Positions 18,358-26,201 of a stretch of 64,000 bases of DNA are shown one piece after another. The DNA is from Clostridia bacterium (GTDB taxonomy: Bacteria; Bacillota; Clostridia; Christensenellales; UBA1242). The stretch's first letter is position 1; the number at the start of each line of letters is the position of its first letter. The position numbers were made by a program, and so were the translations under genes. The notes beneath the pieces are model-generated. The model did no database searches and had not been told where the DNA came from. It saw only the letters and a program-made list of their open reading frames with translations. The stretch lies in assembly GCA_023228225.1 (NCBI GenBank), contig JALOBO010000006.1, positions 36,771-100,770 on the forward strand. The letters run 5' to 3'.

Positions 18358-20757
18358 ATGCGTAAAATACTTAAAATTATTATAATATTAATCTTGCTTG
18401 TGGGTGCAATATCTGCCTCTGCAATATTTTATATGGGTACACAAATTTTAAACACAAACGCAAATGTGGAGTTTGACAAATCCAAACTTTTAGAAGTCTA
18501 TGCAAAAACCGAAATTTATGATAATAATGATGCTCTATTAGACCAGCAGTTGTATTCACACAGAGCGACCGCTAATCTATCTGAATTACCTGAATATACG
18601 TTAAACGCATTTATCAGTATAGAAGACAAGCGATTTTACAGTCATAATGGATTAAACTATGGCAGAATTGCAAAAGCGATATTTCATAATATTGCAAATC
18701 CAAATGATTTGCAAGGTGGTTCAACAATTAGCCAGCAACTCATAAAAAACACTCATTTAACAGGGGAAAAAACCTTAACCCGCAAACTAACCGAAATGCT
18801 ACTAACTAAAAAACTTGAAGCACAATTCTCAAAAAACGATATTTTGGAAACATATTTGAATGTAATATATTTTGGTAATAATTCATACGGTATAGAATCT
18901 GCTTCACAAAACTTTTTTAACAAAAGTGCCAAAGAATTAGATATTGCTGAAAGCGCTATGCTTGCCGCTATGATAAAATCGCCAAGATTATATTCGCCAC
19001 TTTACAATCCTGATAAATGTTTAAGTCGGCGAAATTTGGTTTTAAACGAAATGCTTGAAGACAAACACATAACTAATTCTGAATATCAAAAAGCGATTAA
19101 TACTGAATTAAAGATATCTAATTCTACTCTTAAAGAATTAGAACAAAGTAATACTTATGCAGCGGCGGCGCTTAGCGAAAGTGCAGATCTGTTAAATTTA
19201 ACGGAACGTGAACTGATTATGTCAGGTATTAAAATTTATACATATTTAGATAAAAACTTAACTGAGGATGTACGAGATATCGTTTCAAATCCGGAATTAT
19301 ACCCAAAAAACGAGGTTATAGATAATGCGGTAGTTATTTTAGATAACAAAACAGGCGGAGTCAATGCTTTTATAGGCAAAGGCACGCAAAATGTTTCTAC
19401 CGTAAAAAGGCAACCCGGCTCTGCAATTAAACCTATTCTGGTTTACGCCCCCGCCTTTGAATATCGACTTATTACACCAGCAACACCAATACTTGATGAA
19501 CCAATAGACATTAGCGGTTACACTCCTCAAAATGTCAAAAATGATTTTAGCGGTTGGATAAGTGTACGCAAAGCAATAGCAGAATCTAAAAATATTCCAG
19601 CGGTTAAAACTTTGAGTTATGTAGGCATAGAACGCGCAAAAACTTTTGCGGAAAAAAGTGGAATTTGTTTTGCACCTAACGACAATAATTTAGCACTAAG
19701 TTTAGGCGGATTTACATATGGTGTTACCCCGTTACAAATGGCAAATAGTTATATGAGTTTTGCTAATGGCGGAAATTTTATACCAGTTTCATTTGTGCGT
19801 AAACTAGTTGATGAAAATGGCAAAACATTATATGAAAATACTAAAAATCCCATAAAAATTATGGGTGAAGATACTGCTTATTTAATAACCGATGTATTAA
19901 AAACTGCTGTAATCGATGGCACAGCAAAAAAATTAAATTCATTAAATTTTGACGTGGCATCAAAAACAGGTACGGTAGGTACAGACAGTGGCAATTCAGA
20001 TGCGTGGAATTTATCCTATACCACACAACATACTATGTGTATTTGGTATGGAGCGCCACAAAACACAAAAATGCCTGATAATTGTAATGGAGGAACATAC
20101 CCAAGTATTATGTCGCGTGAAATTTATAAAAAACTTTATTCAAAAAACACCCCGCCGGCGTTTACCGTTCCCGAAACAGTTATTGAACAAAAAATAGATA
20201 ATAAAGAACTTGCTGAAAATCAAAAAGTATTATTAGCAAATGATTTTATACCAGATAGGTATGTAACCACAGAAATTTTTAGTACTAAAAATCTACCACA
20301 GGAAATTTCAAAAAATTTTATGGAACTTAATATTAAAAATTTTAATGTAGAAATTGTTTTCGGTTTACCCGTAATAACTTTTACTCCCGAAAATTATGTA
20401 ACATATGAAATAGTGCGTAAAGAAGGCATTAAAGAAACAATCCTTTCAGTTATTACAAATACCGCCGAAACAGTTAAATATACTGACAAAACAATAAAAC
20501 CCAAAACATACAATGAGTATTTTATTAAAGCCACTATAAAAAATCCTAAAACAGAACAAATATTAACAGAAGAAAGCACATCAATAAAAATATATTTAGA
20601 GAATATAAACTTAAATAAAGATGAAAATAATACACAGATTGAAAAAGCAAAAAACATAAAAGATGAATTAATAAAAAAACAAACAGAAGAATTAAAATCA
20701 AAAATGCAAAACAAGTCCACGAAATGGTATTTTAAAATCGTTACAAACATTATTTAA
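18358..20757 (+). CDS. Class A penicillin-binding protein
   Basis: A 799-residue bifunctional peptidoglycan synthase. Residues about 4-26 form the membrane anchor. The GT51 glycosyltransferase has IEDKRFYSHNG (catalytic Glu), GGSTISQQLIKN and LETYLNVIYFG. The transpeptidase has RQPGSAIKPI (SxxK serine), a SKN motif in AIAESKNIPA and SKTGTVG (KTG). The C-terminal 150 residues look like a fibronectin-type beta domain followed by a Lys/Glu-rich tail. It makes and cross-links glycan strands outside the membrane. The gene is divergent from miaB and convergent with the VTT gene, with only 14 nt between stops. Confidence 0.93.
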   Translation: MRKILKIIIILILLVGAISASAIFYMGTQILNTNANVEFDKSKLLEVYAKTEIYDNNDALLDQQLYSHRATANLSELPEYTLNAFISIEDKRFYSHNGLNYGRIAKAIFHNIANPNDLQGGSTISQQLIKNTHLTGEKTLTRKLTEMLLTKKLEAQFSKNDILETYLNVIYFGNNSYGIESASQNFFNKSAKELDIAESAMLAAMIKSPRLYSPLYNPDKCLSRRNLVLNEMLEDKHITNSEYQKAINTELKISNSTLKELEQSNTYAAAALSESADLLNLTERELIMSGIKIYTYLDKNLTEDVRDIVSNPELYPKNEVIDNAVVILDNKTGGVNAFIGKGTQNVSTVKRQPGSAIKPILVYAPAFEYRLITPATPILDEPIDISGYTPQNVKNDFSGWISVRKAIAESKNIPAVKTLSYVGIERAKTFAEKSGICFAPNDNNLALSLGGFTYGVTPLQMANSYMSFANGGNFIPVSFVRKLVDENGKTLYENTKNPIKIMGEDTAYLITDVLKTAVIDGTAKKLNSLNFDVASKTGTVGTDSGNSDAWNLSYTTQHTMCIWYGAPQNTKMPDNCNGGTYPSIMSREIYKKLYSKNTPPAFTVPETVIEQKIDNKELAENQKVLLANDFIPDRYVTTEIFSTKNLPQEISKNFMELNIKNFNVEIVFGLPVITFTPENYVTYEIVRKEGIKETILSVITNTAETVKYTDKTIKPKTYNEYFIKATIKNPKTEQILTEESTSIKIYLENINLNKDENNTQIEKAKNIKDELIKKQTEELKSKMQNKSTKWYFKIVTNII

Positions 20758-20771
20758 ATAACATAGGCAAA

Positions 20772-21638
20772 TTATTTATTTTTAATTTTTAATATCTTGT
20801 ATATAAATTTTTCTAATTTATCTTGATATTTATAGAATAAAAATATAGTTACTCCAAGCAAAATTATTATAATTGGCCAAACATAAAGACCCCAGCCACT
20901 ATACGGCACTAGCGTCCCGCTAACAAAATATGCTATGGGAAAAATAGCAACCGGTCTTGTAATTAAGTTTGCTAAAAAGAAAAATCCATAAGACATTTCG
21001 GTAGTACCTGCCACTAAGCATAATAAATCATCGGGAAAAATAGGTAATAAAAACATTGCAATAAGTAGAAATTTGCCTTTTTTATTTAGCATTTTAGCGT
21101 ATTTATGCGCACTGTCATCGCCAACAACCCATTTAATTAATCTAAATCCAAATATTTTTCCTAAAATAAATGCCGTCATTGCGCCAAGCATTATTCCAAT
21201 AAGGCTTAATATTGAAGCCCAAAATGGACCATAAATCGCAACACCGGCTAATACAGTAACCATTGCTGGAATAGGAATAAAAGTTACTTGCAAAAATGAA
21301 ATAAAAATATAAACAAACACACCAAAACTGCCTGTTGACAGTATAAATTCTTTTATATCGGTGATTGATGAAAAATGTTGTGTTACACCTAATCTTTGTA
21401 ATATGTAATATAAGAAAACTATTATACCTCCGATAGCAATAAGCAAAAAACATGTTCTAAAAGCAGGAACATTTTTTTGGGAATAAAACATAGTAGTTAA
21501 AAATACAATAACAATAACAACTACGAGTAGTGCTATTGTAATAAATTCATTTGTAGCCGAAAAATACTCAAAAGCCCCATATATGATTAATAAAGTGGAA
21601 ATCAAATATATAACTATGCTTGGAACGCTAACTTTCAT
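20772..21638 (-). CDS. VTT/TVP38-DedA-like membrane protein
   Basis: A 288-residue polytopic membrane protein with about seven hydrophobic segments. The central VTT-domain signatures are visible: FIPIPAMVTVLAGVAIYGPFWA, then a glycine-rich SLIGIMLGAMTAFILGKIFG and a LLPIFPDDLLCLVAGTTEMSY block. VTT/DedA proteins are implicated in lipid scrambling and envelope homeostasis. The frame extends 17 codons upstream, but AGAGGTAAG directly before the ATG at 21638 decides the start. It lies downstream of the OapA-like gene on the same strand, separated by about 125 nt of AT-rich sequence. Confidence 0.8.
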   Translation of the reverse strand: MKVSVPSIVIYLISTLLIIYGAFEYFSATNEFITIALLVVVIVIVFLTTMFYSQKNVPAFRTCFLLIAIGGIIVFLYYILQRLGVTQHFSSITDIKEFILSTGSFGVFVYIFISFLQVTFIPIPAMVTVLAGVAIYGPFWASILSLIGIMLGAMTAFILGKIFGFRLIKWVVGDDSAHKYAKMLNKKGKFLLIAMFLLPIFPDDLLCLVAGTTEMSYGFFFLANLITRPVAIFPIAYFVSGTLVPYSGWGLYVWPIIIILLGVTIFLFYKYQDKLEKFIYKILKIKNK

Positions 21639-21763
21639 CTTACCTCTTTGCTTATTTAATATATGTAATAATATAACTTGTAATACCAATTTATAAAGTT
21701 AAATGTAGAAAATAAAATGCAAAATTATAAGTCGCTAACGCTTCAAAATTCATAATTAAAAAA

Positions 21764-22468
21764 TTATTTCTTTTTAAAAATTGCTTTAAACATTCCTCTA
21801 AAAAAACTTATTATCTTACCAGCAAACAGTACAATCGTTTCAGAGTTTTCAAATGCAAATCCCTTGCAAAGTGCTTTGCCAAGCACCATAAAGGCAGCAA
21901 TAATACTACTAACAATTGTGCCTATAACTATATCGCCACCAATAGAATTAATAATATTAAGTGCAAGTGCAGCACCTGCGGCACCGCTTAAAATACCACA
22001 AATATCACCGATTACATCAGATGAAAAACTAGAAACTTTATCTGCATTTTTTACAAGCGCAATAGCCTCTCTGGCCCCGACTATTTTTTTTGCAGCCATA
22101 GCAAGTAATGGTTCTTCAAGACACGCTGCCGCAGCAACACCTAACATATCAAACATAATGCTAACAATCATTAATATTAAAATTAAAAATATCGCAATTA
22201 TTATGCCTGCACCCGAAAGAATAATTTCGGATATTACGCTAAAAAGTAAAGATAACGCAAGAGTTAAAACACCAATTTGAAGTGGCCATTTTAGGTTGCT
22301 AAACTTTTTAGTAATTTTTTTGTTATTGTTTACAATAGCACTTTTAACTGGCGATTTCGCAACATTAACAATAGTTTGATTAGTAACTTGTGGCATAACC
22401 GCAATGACATTTTGTTGTTTAATTTCTACTTGTTCAGACTGTTTGCTAGTGCTTAATCTATTTTTCAT
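21764..22468 (-). CDS. oapA: OapA-like DUF21 membrane protein
   Basis: A 234-residue protein with a basic N-terminal tail (residues 1-60, Lys/Gln/Asn-rich), about four hydrophobic segments between 62 and 205, and a basic end (GMFKAIFKKK). Residues 120-170 (LLAMAAKKIVGAREAIALV, then KNADKVSSFSSDVIGDICG) resemble the DUF21 core of CNNM/CorC-type magnesium proteins as seen in OLE-associated protein A. OapA binds OLE RNA at the membrane and is linked to magnesium homeostasis and stress tolerance. Characterised OapA proteins have an RRxxD motif; the matching place here may read VKNAD, so that motif could be altered. AAGGG precedes the ATG. It lies directly downstream of the candidate OLE RNA, the known arrangement. 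Confidence 0.8.
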   Translation of the reverse strand: MKNRLSTSKQSEQVEIKQQNVIAVMPQVTNQTIVNVAKSPVKSAIVNNNKKITKKFSNLKWPLQIGVLTLALSLLFSVISEIILSGAGIIIAIFLILILMIVSIMFDMLGVAAAACLEEPLLAMAAKKIVGAREAIALVKNADKVSSFSSDVIGDICGILSGAAGAALALNIINSIGGDIVIGTIVSSIIAAFMVLGKALCKGFAFENSETIVLFAGKIISFFRGMFKAIFKKK

Positions 22469-22482
22469 ATTATCCCTTTAAT

Positions 22483-22520
22483 ATATATTGTGTGTTATAC
22501 GTATATAATACACAATATAT
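22483..22520 (-). other. Hairpin between OLE RNA candidate and oapA
   Basis: Inverted repeat ATATATTGTGT (22483-22493) and ACACAATATAT (22510-22520) around a 16-nt loop, directly before the oapA ribosome-binding site. There is no T-run on the minus strand, so it is more likely a processing or stability element than a terminator. Confidence 0.5.
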
Positions 22521-22542
22521 GTGCATTATATAAATATATATA

Positions 22543-23121
22543 TTTACGAAGGCTCCATATTAAGTAAACCTTGCGGCTTAGGTTCAGTAGGTTTTCCCCT
22601 ATTGCCACTTGCTGTCACCAAACAAGCAGTTTCCTTTTAAGGCAAAAGTGTTAACATTACTAATTAACAGACTGAATTGCCACTCAGACCACATTGTAAT
22701 CCCTAATATGAATATTTTACAGTCTAGAAGCTTTCCTTGACAGTTATCTATATAACTAGCCTTTTTCGCAAAATCAGTTTCATTAACCAGATAAACATTT
22801 CTAGTGGCCACCAAAAATATTTACGACATTAAATTCACATAATCTCACTCAAGGCAGGCTACACTGTACACAGCTAAATTTTGCCGCATCACAGGTTTAA
22901 TCCTAAACAGTAATAATATCAACTATCACCATAATAGGTCTCCGCGAATATTGGGTACGCCTTCCATATGCCGTTATGAACCGCCCACTATTCTTTCTTC
23001 CAGCATTCACCCCAATTTGGGCAATCAGGGCAAACACAAGAAGGTTCATCGATGTGCCATATAACGCTCTTCCTCGCCTTCACCATACAAATAACTGACT
23101 AGAATACTGCGCCTTCGTAAA
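22543..23121 (-). ncRNA. ole: OLE RNA candidate
   Basis: A roughly 580-nt stretch on the minus strand that is richer in GC than its flanks and codes for nothing convincing. Its two ends pair perfectly over 11 bp: TTTACGAAGGC at the 5' end (23121-23111) and GCCTTCGTAAA at the 3' end (22553-22543). Local helices are visible, such as AGTTAT/ATAACT around 22742-22757, GAAGG/CCTTC (23040-23081) and a self-complementary GTGGCCAC (22804-22811). The length, closed terminal helix, own promoter, and a downstream OapA-like gene on the same strand fit OLE (ornate, large, extremophilic) RNA. I cannot run a covariance model; another large RNA class is possible but less consistent with oapA. Confidence 0.75.
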
Positions 23122-23133
23122 ATATATAAGAAA

Positions 23134-23162
23134 ATTATATCATAAATTTAATATAATTTCAA
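23134..23162 (-). promoter_or_regulatory. Sigma-A-type promoter of OLE RNA candidate
   Basis: Minus-strand -35 TTGAAA (23162-23157) and -10 TATAAT (23139-23134) separated by exactly 17 nt, placing the start about 5-10 nt before the terminal helix of the RNA. This is one of the best housekeeping promoter matches in the window. Confidence 0.75.
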
Positions 23163-23227
23163 TGATTTATATGATAATTTTATCCAATTTGCCTTTTTCT
23201 ATTTTATATTTCCAAAAAATTGCAAAT

Positions 23228-23256
23228 GTATAAAAATTTGTAAGAATGGATATTAT
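23228..23256 (+). promoter_or_regulatory. Sigma-F-like forespore promoter of sigG
   Basis: GTATA (23228-23232), 15-nt spacer, GGATATTAT (23248-23256), fitting the sigma-F pattern GYATA-N15-GGNNANNNT. It lies about 30 nt before the sigG start, leaving room for the AGGAG ribosome-binding site. In Bacillus sigG is transcribed by sigma-F, so the match is biologically sensible. Confidence 0.6.
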
Positions 23257-23286
23257 ATCTTTGTTCAAAAATTTTAGGAGAACAAA

Positions 23287-24063
23287 ATGTCTAACAAAGT
23301 TATAATTTGCGGGGTTAACACTTCTACCCTGCCAATGCTTAAAAATAAACAAATTACCGAATTGATGCAAAAAGTCAAGCAAGGCGATAAAGAAGCACGG
23401 CACGAATTTATAATTGGCAATATGCGTCTTGTATTAAGCGTTGTACAGCGTTTTATGAATAGAAAAGAGAATATTGATGACATATTTCAAGTTGGCTGTA
23501 TAGGTCTTATTAAGGCTATGGAAAATTTTAACACCGAATTAAATGTTCGGTTTTCTACCTATGCTGTACCAATGATTATAGGTGAAATCAGACGATATTT
23601 AAGAGATAATAGCAGTGTGCGTGTTAGTCGCAGTATGCGTGATACAGCATATAAAGCATTAAAATCACGCGAAAAATTGCTTATTGAAAGCGAAGCCGAA
23701 CCTTCAATAGAAGATATAGCAAAGGACATTGAATTACCTATGAAAGAAGTTGCATGTGCCTTAGATGCAATTAGCGAACCGCTTTCACTATTTGACCCTG
23801 TATATCATGATGGAACAGAAACAGTAAAACTAATGGATCAAATATCTGACAATAAAAATAATTCTGACAGTTGGTTAGAAAGTGTTACATTGCAAAATGC
23901 ATTAGTAAAATTAAACAGACGCGAAAAAGAAATTTTATTTTTAAGGTATTATGATGGAAAAACTCAAATTGAAGTATCCGATGAAGTTGGAATTTCACAA
24001 GCACAAGTTAGCCGACTAGAAAAAAATGCGATAGACCATATAAAACACATAATAGACGGTTAA
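23287..24063 (+). CDS. sigG: Forespore sigma factor SigG
   Basis: A 258-residue sigma-70 family factor. The N-terminus (MSNKVIICGVNTSTLPML) is diagnostic for SigG. Region 2 reads GNMRLVLSVVQRF, DDIFQVGCIGLIKAMENF and FSTYAVPMIIGEIRRYLRD; region 4 reads LFLRYYDGKTQIEVSDEVGISQAQVSRLEKNA. SigG directs late forespore transcription after engulfment. AGGAG is placed 6 nt before the ATG. In many Clostridia sigG follows sigE in tandem; here it is inverted and converges on sigE across 373 bp carrying two copies of the two-hairpin element. Confidence 0.95.
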   Translation: MSNKVIICGVNTSTLPMLKNKQITELMQKVKQGDKEARHEFIIGNMRLVLSVVQRFMNRKENIDDIFQVGCIGLIKAMENFNTELNVRFSTYAVPMIIGEIRRYLRDNSSVRVSRSMRDTAYKALKSREKLLIESEAEPSIEDIAKDIELPMKEVACALDAISEPLSLFDPVYHDGTETVKLMDQISDNKNNSDSWLESVTLQNALVKLNRREKEILFLRYYDGKTQIEVSDEVGISQAQVSRLEKNAIDHIKHIIDG

Positions 24064-24064
24064 T

Positions 24065-24233
24065 TTATTCCGCTCGCATAACGGACGAGCGGAACTTTTC
24101 ATCATAAAAACGCAATCTTTTTAACACTTTTGCTTAAAACAGAACCACCTAGCGTATACATACGCGTCAGAACCTGTTTTAAGTAAAATTATTTAAAAAT
24201 CTTTGCGTTTATACTGCTTAGCGTGTCCTGCTT
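24065..24233 (+). other. Two-hairpin structured element, copy 2
   Basis: Begins 1 nt after the sigG stop codon with the same TTATTCCGC start as copy 1. Small hairpin: TTCCGCTCG / CGAGCGGAA (24068-24094). Large hairpin: outer AAACGCAA (24108-24115) with TTGCGTTT (24203-24210); middle TTTTTAA with TTAAAAA; inner TTTTGCTTAAAACAG (24128-24142) with CTGTTTTAAGTAAAA (24174-24188, one G-T pair). The apex from AACCACCTAGCG to GAACC matches copy 1 almost exactly while the stems differ and still pair. It is oriented with sigG. Confidence 0.75.
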
Positions 24234-24280
24234 AAATAAAGATATATTATTGCTGTATCTTTGAATAGAAAGGTGAAGTA

Positions 24281-24432
24281 GCATAAAGTTAGGAATTTTA
24301 AGATGATTTCTGTGCAAACAGGTTCCCAATAGCACCAGTGGTCGCATCGGGGTTCTGTTTGCACAGAAAGCGATTAAAATAACAACTTTATGCGATGATA
24401 ATTTCCACCTAGCGGTAGCGAAGGCGGAATAA
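24281..24432 (-). other. Two-hairpin structured element, copy 3
   Basis: Inverted relative to copy 2 and begins 4 nt after the sigE stop codon, again with TTATTCCGC. Small hairpin: GGCGGAA with TTCCACC (24403-24429). Large hairpin: outer GCATAAAGTT (24281-24290) with AACTTTATGC (24384-24393); middle ATTTTAA/TTAAAAT; inner TTTCTGTGCAAACAG (24307-24321) with CTGTTTGCACAGAAA (24355-24369, perfect 15 bp). The ACAGAACC and GAACCTGT boxes are retained, but the apical helix has a different sequence from copies 1 and 2 and still pairs (CCGAT/ATTGG and ACC/GGT). Confidence 0.75.
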
Positions 24433-24436
24433 CATT

Positions 24437-25159
24437 TTATAATAGTTTATCAATATCTTTTTTTAGTCTAATAAGAATACGCTTTTCTAAGCGAGATATA
24501 TAAGATTGTGAAATACCCATCATTTCGGCAACTTCTTTTTGAGTTTTTTCGGTACAACCATTTAAACCATACCGCCATTTTATAATTAACATCTCTTTTT
24601 CTTTAAGTTTTTCAAGTGATTTTATAAGTATTTCCTTTTCTACTTCTTTTTCCATATTTTTAGGCATCGCATCGCTTTCTGTGCCCAACACGTCAGCAAT
24701 TAATAGTTCATTGCCATCAAAATCTAACGCAAGCGGTTCATCTAACGAAATTTCTGCTCTTAATTTTACCGTACGCCTTAAATACATTAAAATTTCATTT
24801 TGAATACAACGAGTAGCATAAGTTGCTAGTTTAATGTTTTTGCTAAAATTAAAAGTTTTTACTGCTTTAATTAATCCCATCGTTCCAATAGATATTAAAT
24901 CTTCTATTTCCGCACCGGTATGTTCAAATTTTTTAGCAATAAACACTACCAATCGCAAATTATGTTCAATGAGTTTAGCACGCACATAGTCACTATCAAT
25001 CCCCCATTCTTTAATTAGTTCTTCTTCTTCAATTTTTGTAAGCGGTTTTGCAAGTGCCTCACTACCGCTAATGTAATAAATTAGTTCCTCATCAATACTA
25101 AAATCAGGTTCAAAAATTTTCGCTACTAATTGAATGATTTTTTCTTTAATGTTAAACAT
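24437..25159 (-). CDS. sigE: Mother-cell sigma factor SigE (pro-form)
   Basis: A 240-residue sigma factor with the SigE-type N-terminal pro-sequence (residues about 1-25, hydrophobic IIQLVAKIF) that SpoIIGA removes. Then [21 protein letters not shown], region 2 [34 protein letters not shown] and [19 protein letters not shown], and region 4 [36 protein letters not shown], read here in pieces. It drives early mother-cell genes, including spoIIIA. It is 20 nt downstream of spoIIGA with an AGGAGA ribosome-binding site. Confidence 0.95.
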   Translation of the reverse strand: MFNIKEKIIQLVAKIFEPDFSIDEELIYYISGSEALAKPLTKIEEEELIKEWGIDSDYVRAKLIEHNLRLVVFIAKKFEHTGAEIEDLISIGTMGLIKAVKTFNFSKNIKLATYATRCIQNEILMYLRRTVKLRAEISLDEPLALDFDGNELLIADVLGTESDAMPKNMEKEVEKEILIKSLEKLKEKEMLIIKWRYGLNGCTEKTQKEVAEMMGISQSYISRLEKRILIRLKKDIDKLL

Positions 25160-25179
25160 AAGTTCTCCTTTTGAATTTT

Positions 25180-26046
25180 TTATACAACATTTTTTCTTTC
25201 AATAATACTTTGGTGTAGTAAAATTTCGCAGTCGCCAAAAATTCTAAAATTTCGCAAGTTTACTGCCAAATATGGTTTGTCTATTATATTCACAGAAGTA
25301 TCAAAGTATATCAAAATTTTTTCTACATTAAATATTAGCATACGACTATGCTTTTCGCTTATTCCACTAAAATTAGCAAAATATGAATTGTTAATAGGCG
25401 TTTGTCCGCATAAAACTTTTATAAGCACTTCTCTATTAAAAAGTTTTTCAAACAAATTCATAGTAATTACGCTAATTCCTTTACCCGATATTTTGTCGTA
25501 AATTTGATTTCCAGTATCCAAAAATGCATTGCAGTCCAATTCTTTTTCTTGATTAATGATTTTAATTTTATAAACATAAGCATCAGTTTGTTTTTTACGG
25601 AGTAAATAGTTTATAAGTTTATACATCAGCCAAAAAAAACCACTGACTAGCCCTAAAATTAACCCAACGGGAATATTCGATTGATAGTTCAAGTTGGCTG
25701 ATAATGTAAATTGAGGATCTAAAACTAACAACATTCCAATACACATTCCGCCCATTATAAAAGTAAAAACTAAAAATATCAAAAACGCAATTAAATAGTA
25801 CGCTACACGCTTAAAATAAAATGCTGTAAGCACCATAAGTAAACCTATAATAAATTTTACCATAAGTAACAATATTGTAGGTAAGGTGATTAATGGCATT
25901 ACAAAAGCAAAAGCAGTGCCTAGTAGTGCAGAAAAAAATAATCTTAGCGGTTTAACTTTTATTTTTAATGCATTACCAGTCAAAAATAATATTAAAGTAT
26001 TTATAACAAGATTATCAAAAAGTACACATTCAATATATATTGTCAT
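25180..26046 (-). CDS. spoIIGA: Pro-sigma-E processing protease SpoIIGA
   Basis: A 288-residue membrane aspartic protease. About five hydrophobic segments fill residues 1-150, and the soluble C-terminal domain carries [12 protein letters not shown], the DTG catalytic motif. The frame opens 36 codons upstream, but the ATG at 26046 ([18 protein letters not shown]) matches the normal SpoIIGA beginning. It cleaves pro-SigE in the mother cell when triggered from the forespore by SpoIIR. It sits directly upstream of sigE in the usual order. Confidence 0.9.
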   Translation of the reverse strand: MTIYIECVLFDNLVINTLILFLTGNALKIKVKPLRLFFSALLGTAFAFVMPLITLPTILLLMVKFIIGLLMVLTAFYFKRVAYYLIAFLIFLVFTFIMGGMCIGMLLVLDPQFTLSANLNYQSNIPVGLILGLVSGFFWLMYKLINYLLRKKQTDAYVYKIKIINQEKELDCNAFLDTGNQIYDKISGKGISVITMNLFEKLFNREVLIKVLCGQTPINNSYFANFSGISEKHSRMLIFNVEKILIYFDTSVNIIDKPYLAVNLRNFRIFGDCEILLHQSIIERKNVV

Positions 26047-26093
26047 AACACACCGCTTTAATTTGTATAAATTATTATAACAATTTATAAACG

Positions 26094-26122
26094 CAAAAAA
26101 AGAACAGAATAAATCTGTTCTT
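26094..26122 (-). terminator. Intrinsic terminator after ftsZ
   Basis: Minus-strand stem AAGAACAG / CTGTTCTT with a 7-nt loop followed by a run of T (26100-26094). It separates ftsA-ftsZ from the developmental spoIIGA-sigE unit. Confidence 0.85.
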
Positions 26123-26201
26123 AAATAATTATGTACAAAAATGTAATACTCCAAATTAAATCATCATTCTCATATAAAACATTTGCCAAAATTAATAAAT
26201 T

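Noticed and set aside
20394-20750. Minus-strand 118-codon frame opposite the PBP tail
   Set aside because: It is antisense to a Lys/Asn-rich region, which creates Phe/Leu-rich shadow frames.
22599-22814. A 71-codon minus-strand frame
   Set aside because: It lies inside the OLE RNA candidate, shows no family features and its codons follow the RNA helices; treated as chance.
22543-23121. RNase P RNA, tmRNA, 6S RNA or group II intron
   Set aside because: The conserved cores of these RNAs (for example the RNase P GAGGAAAGUC block or the intron domain V) were not seen; position next to an OapA-like gene fits OLE better.
24065-24233. Ordinary intrinsic terminator after sigG
   Set aside because: The hairpins are too large and multi-part and lack the T-run.
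24065-24432. Simple MITE or REP-type repeat
   Set aside because: The terminal stems differ in sequence between copies while still pairing, unlike MITEs with fixed inverted ends; no transposase is seen.
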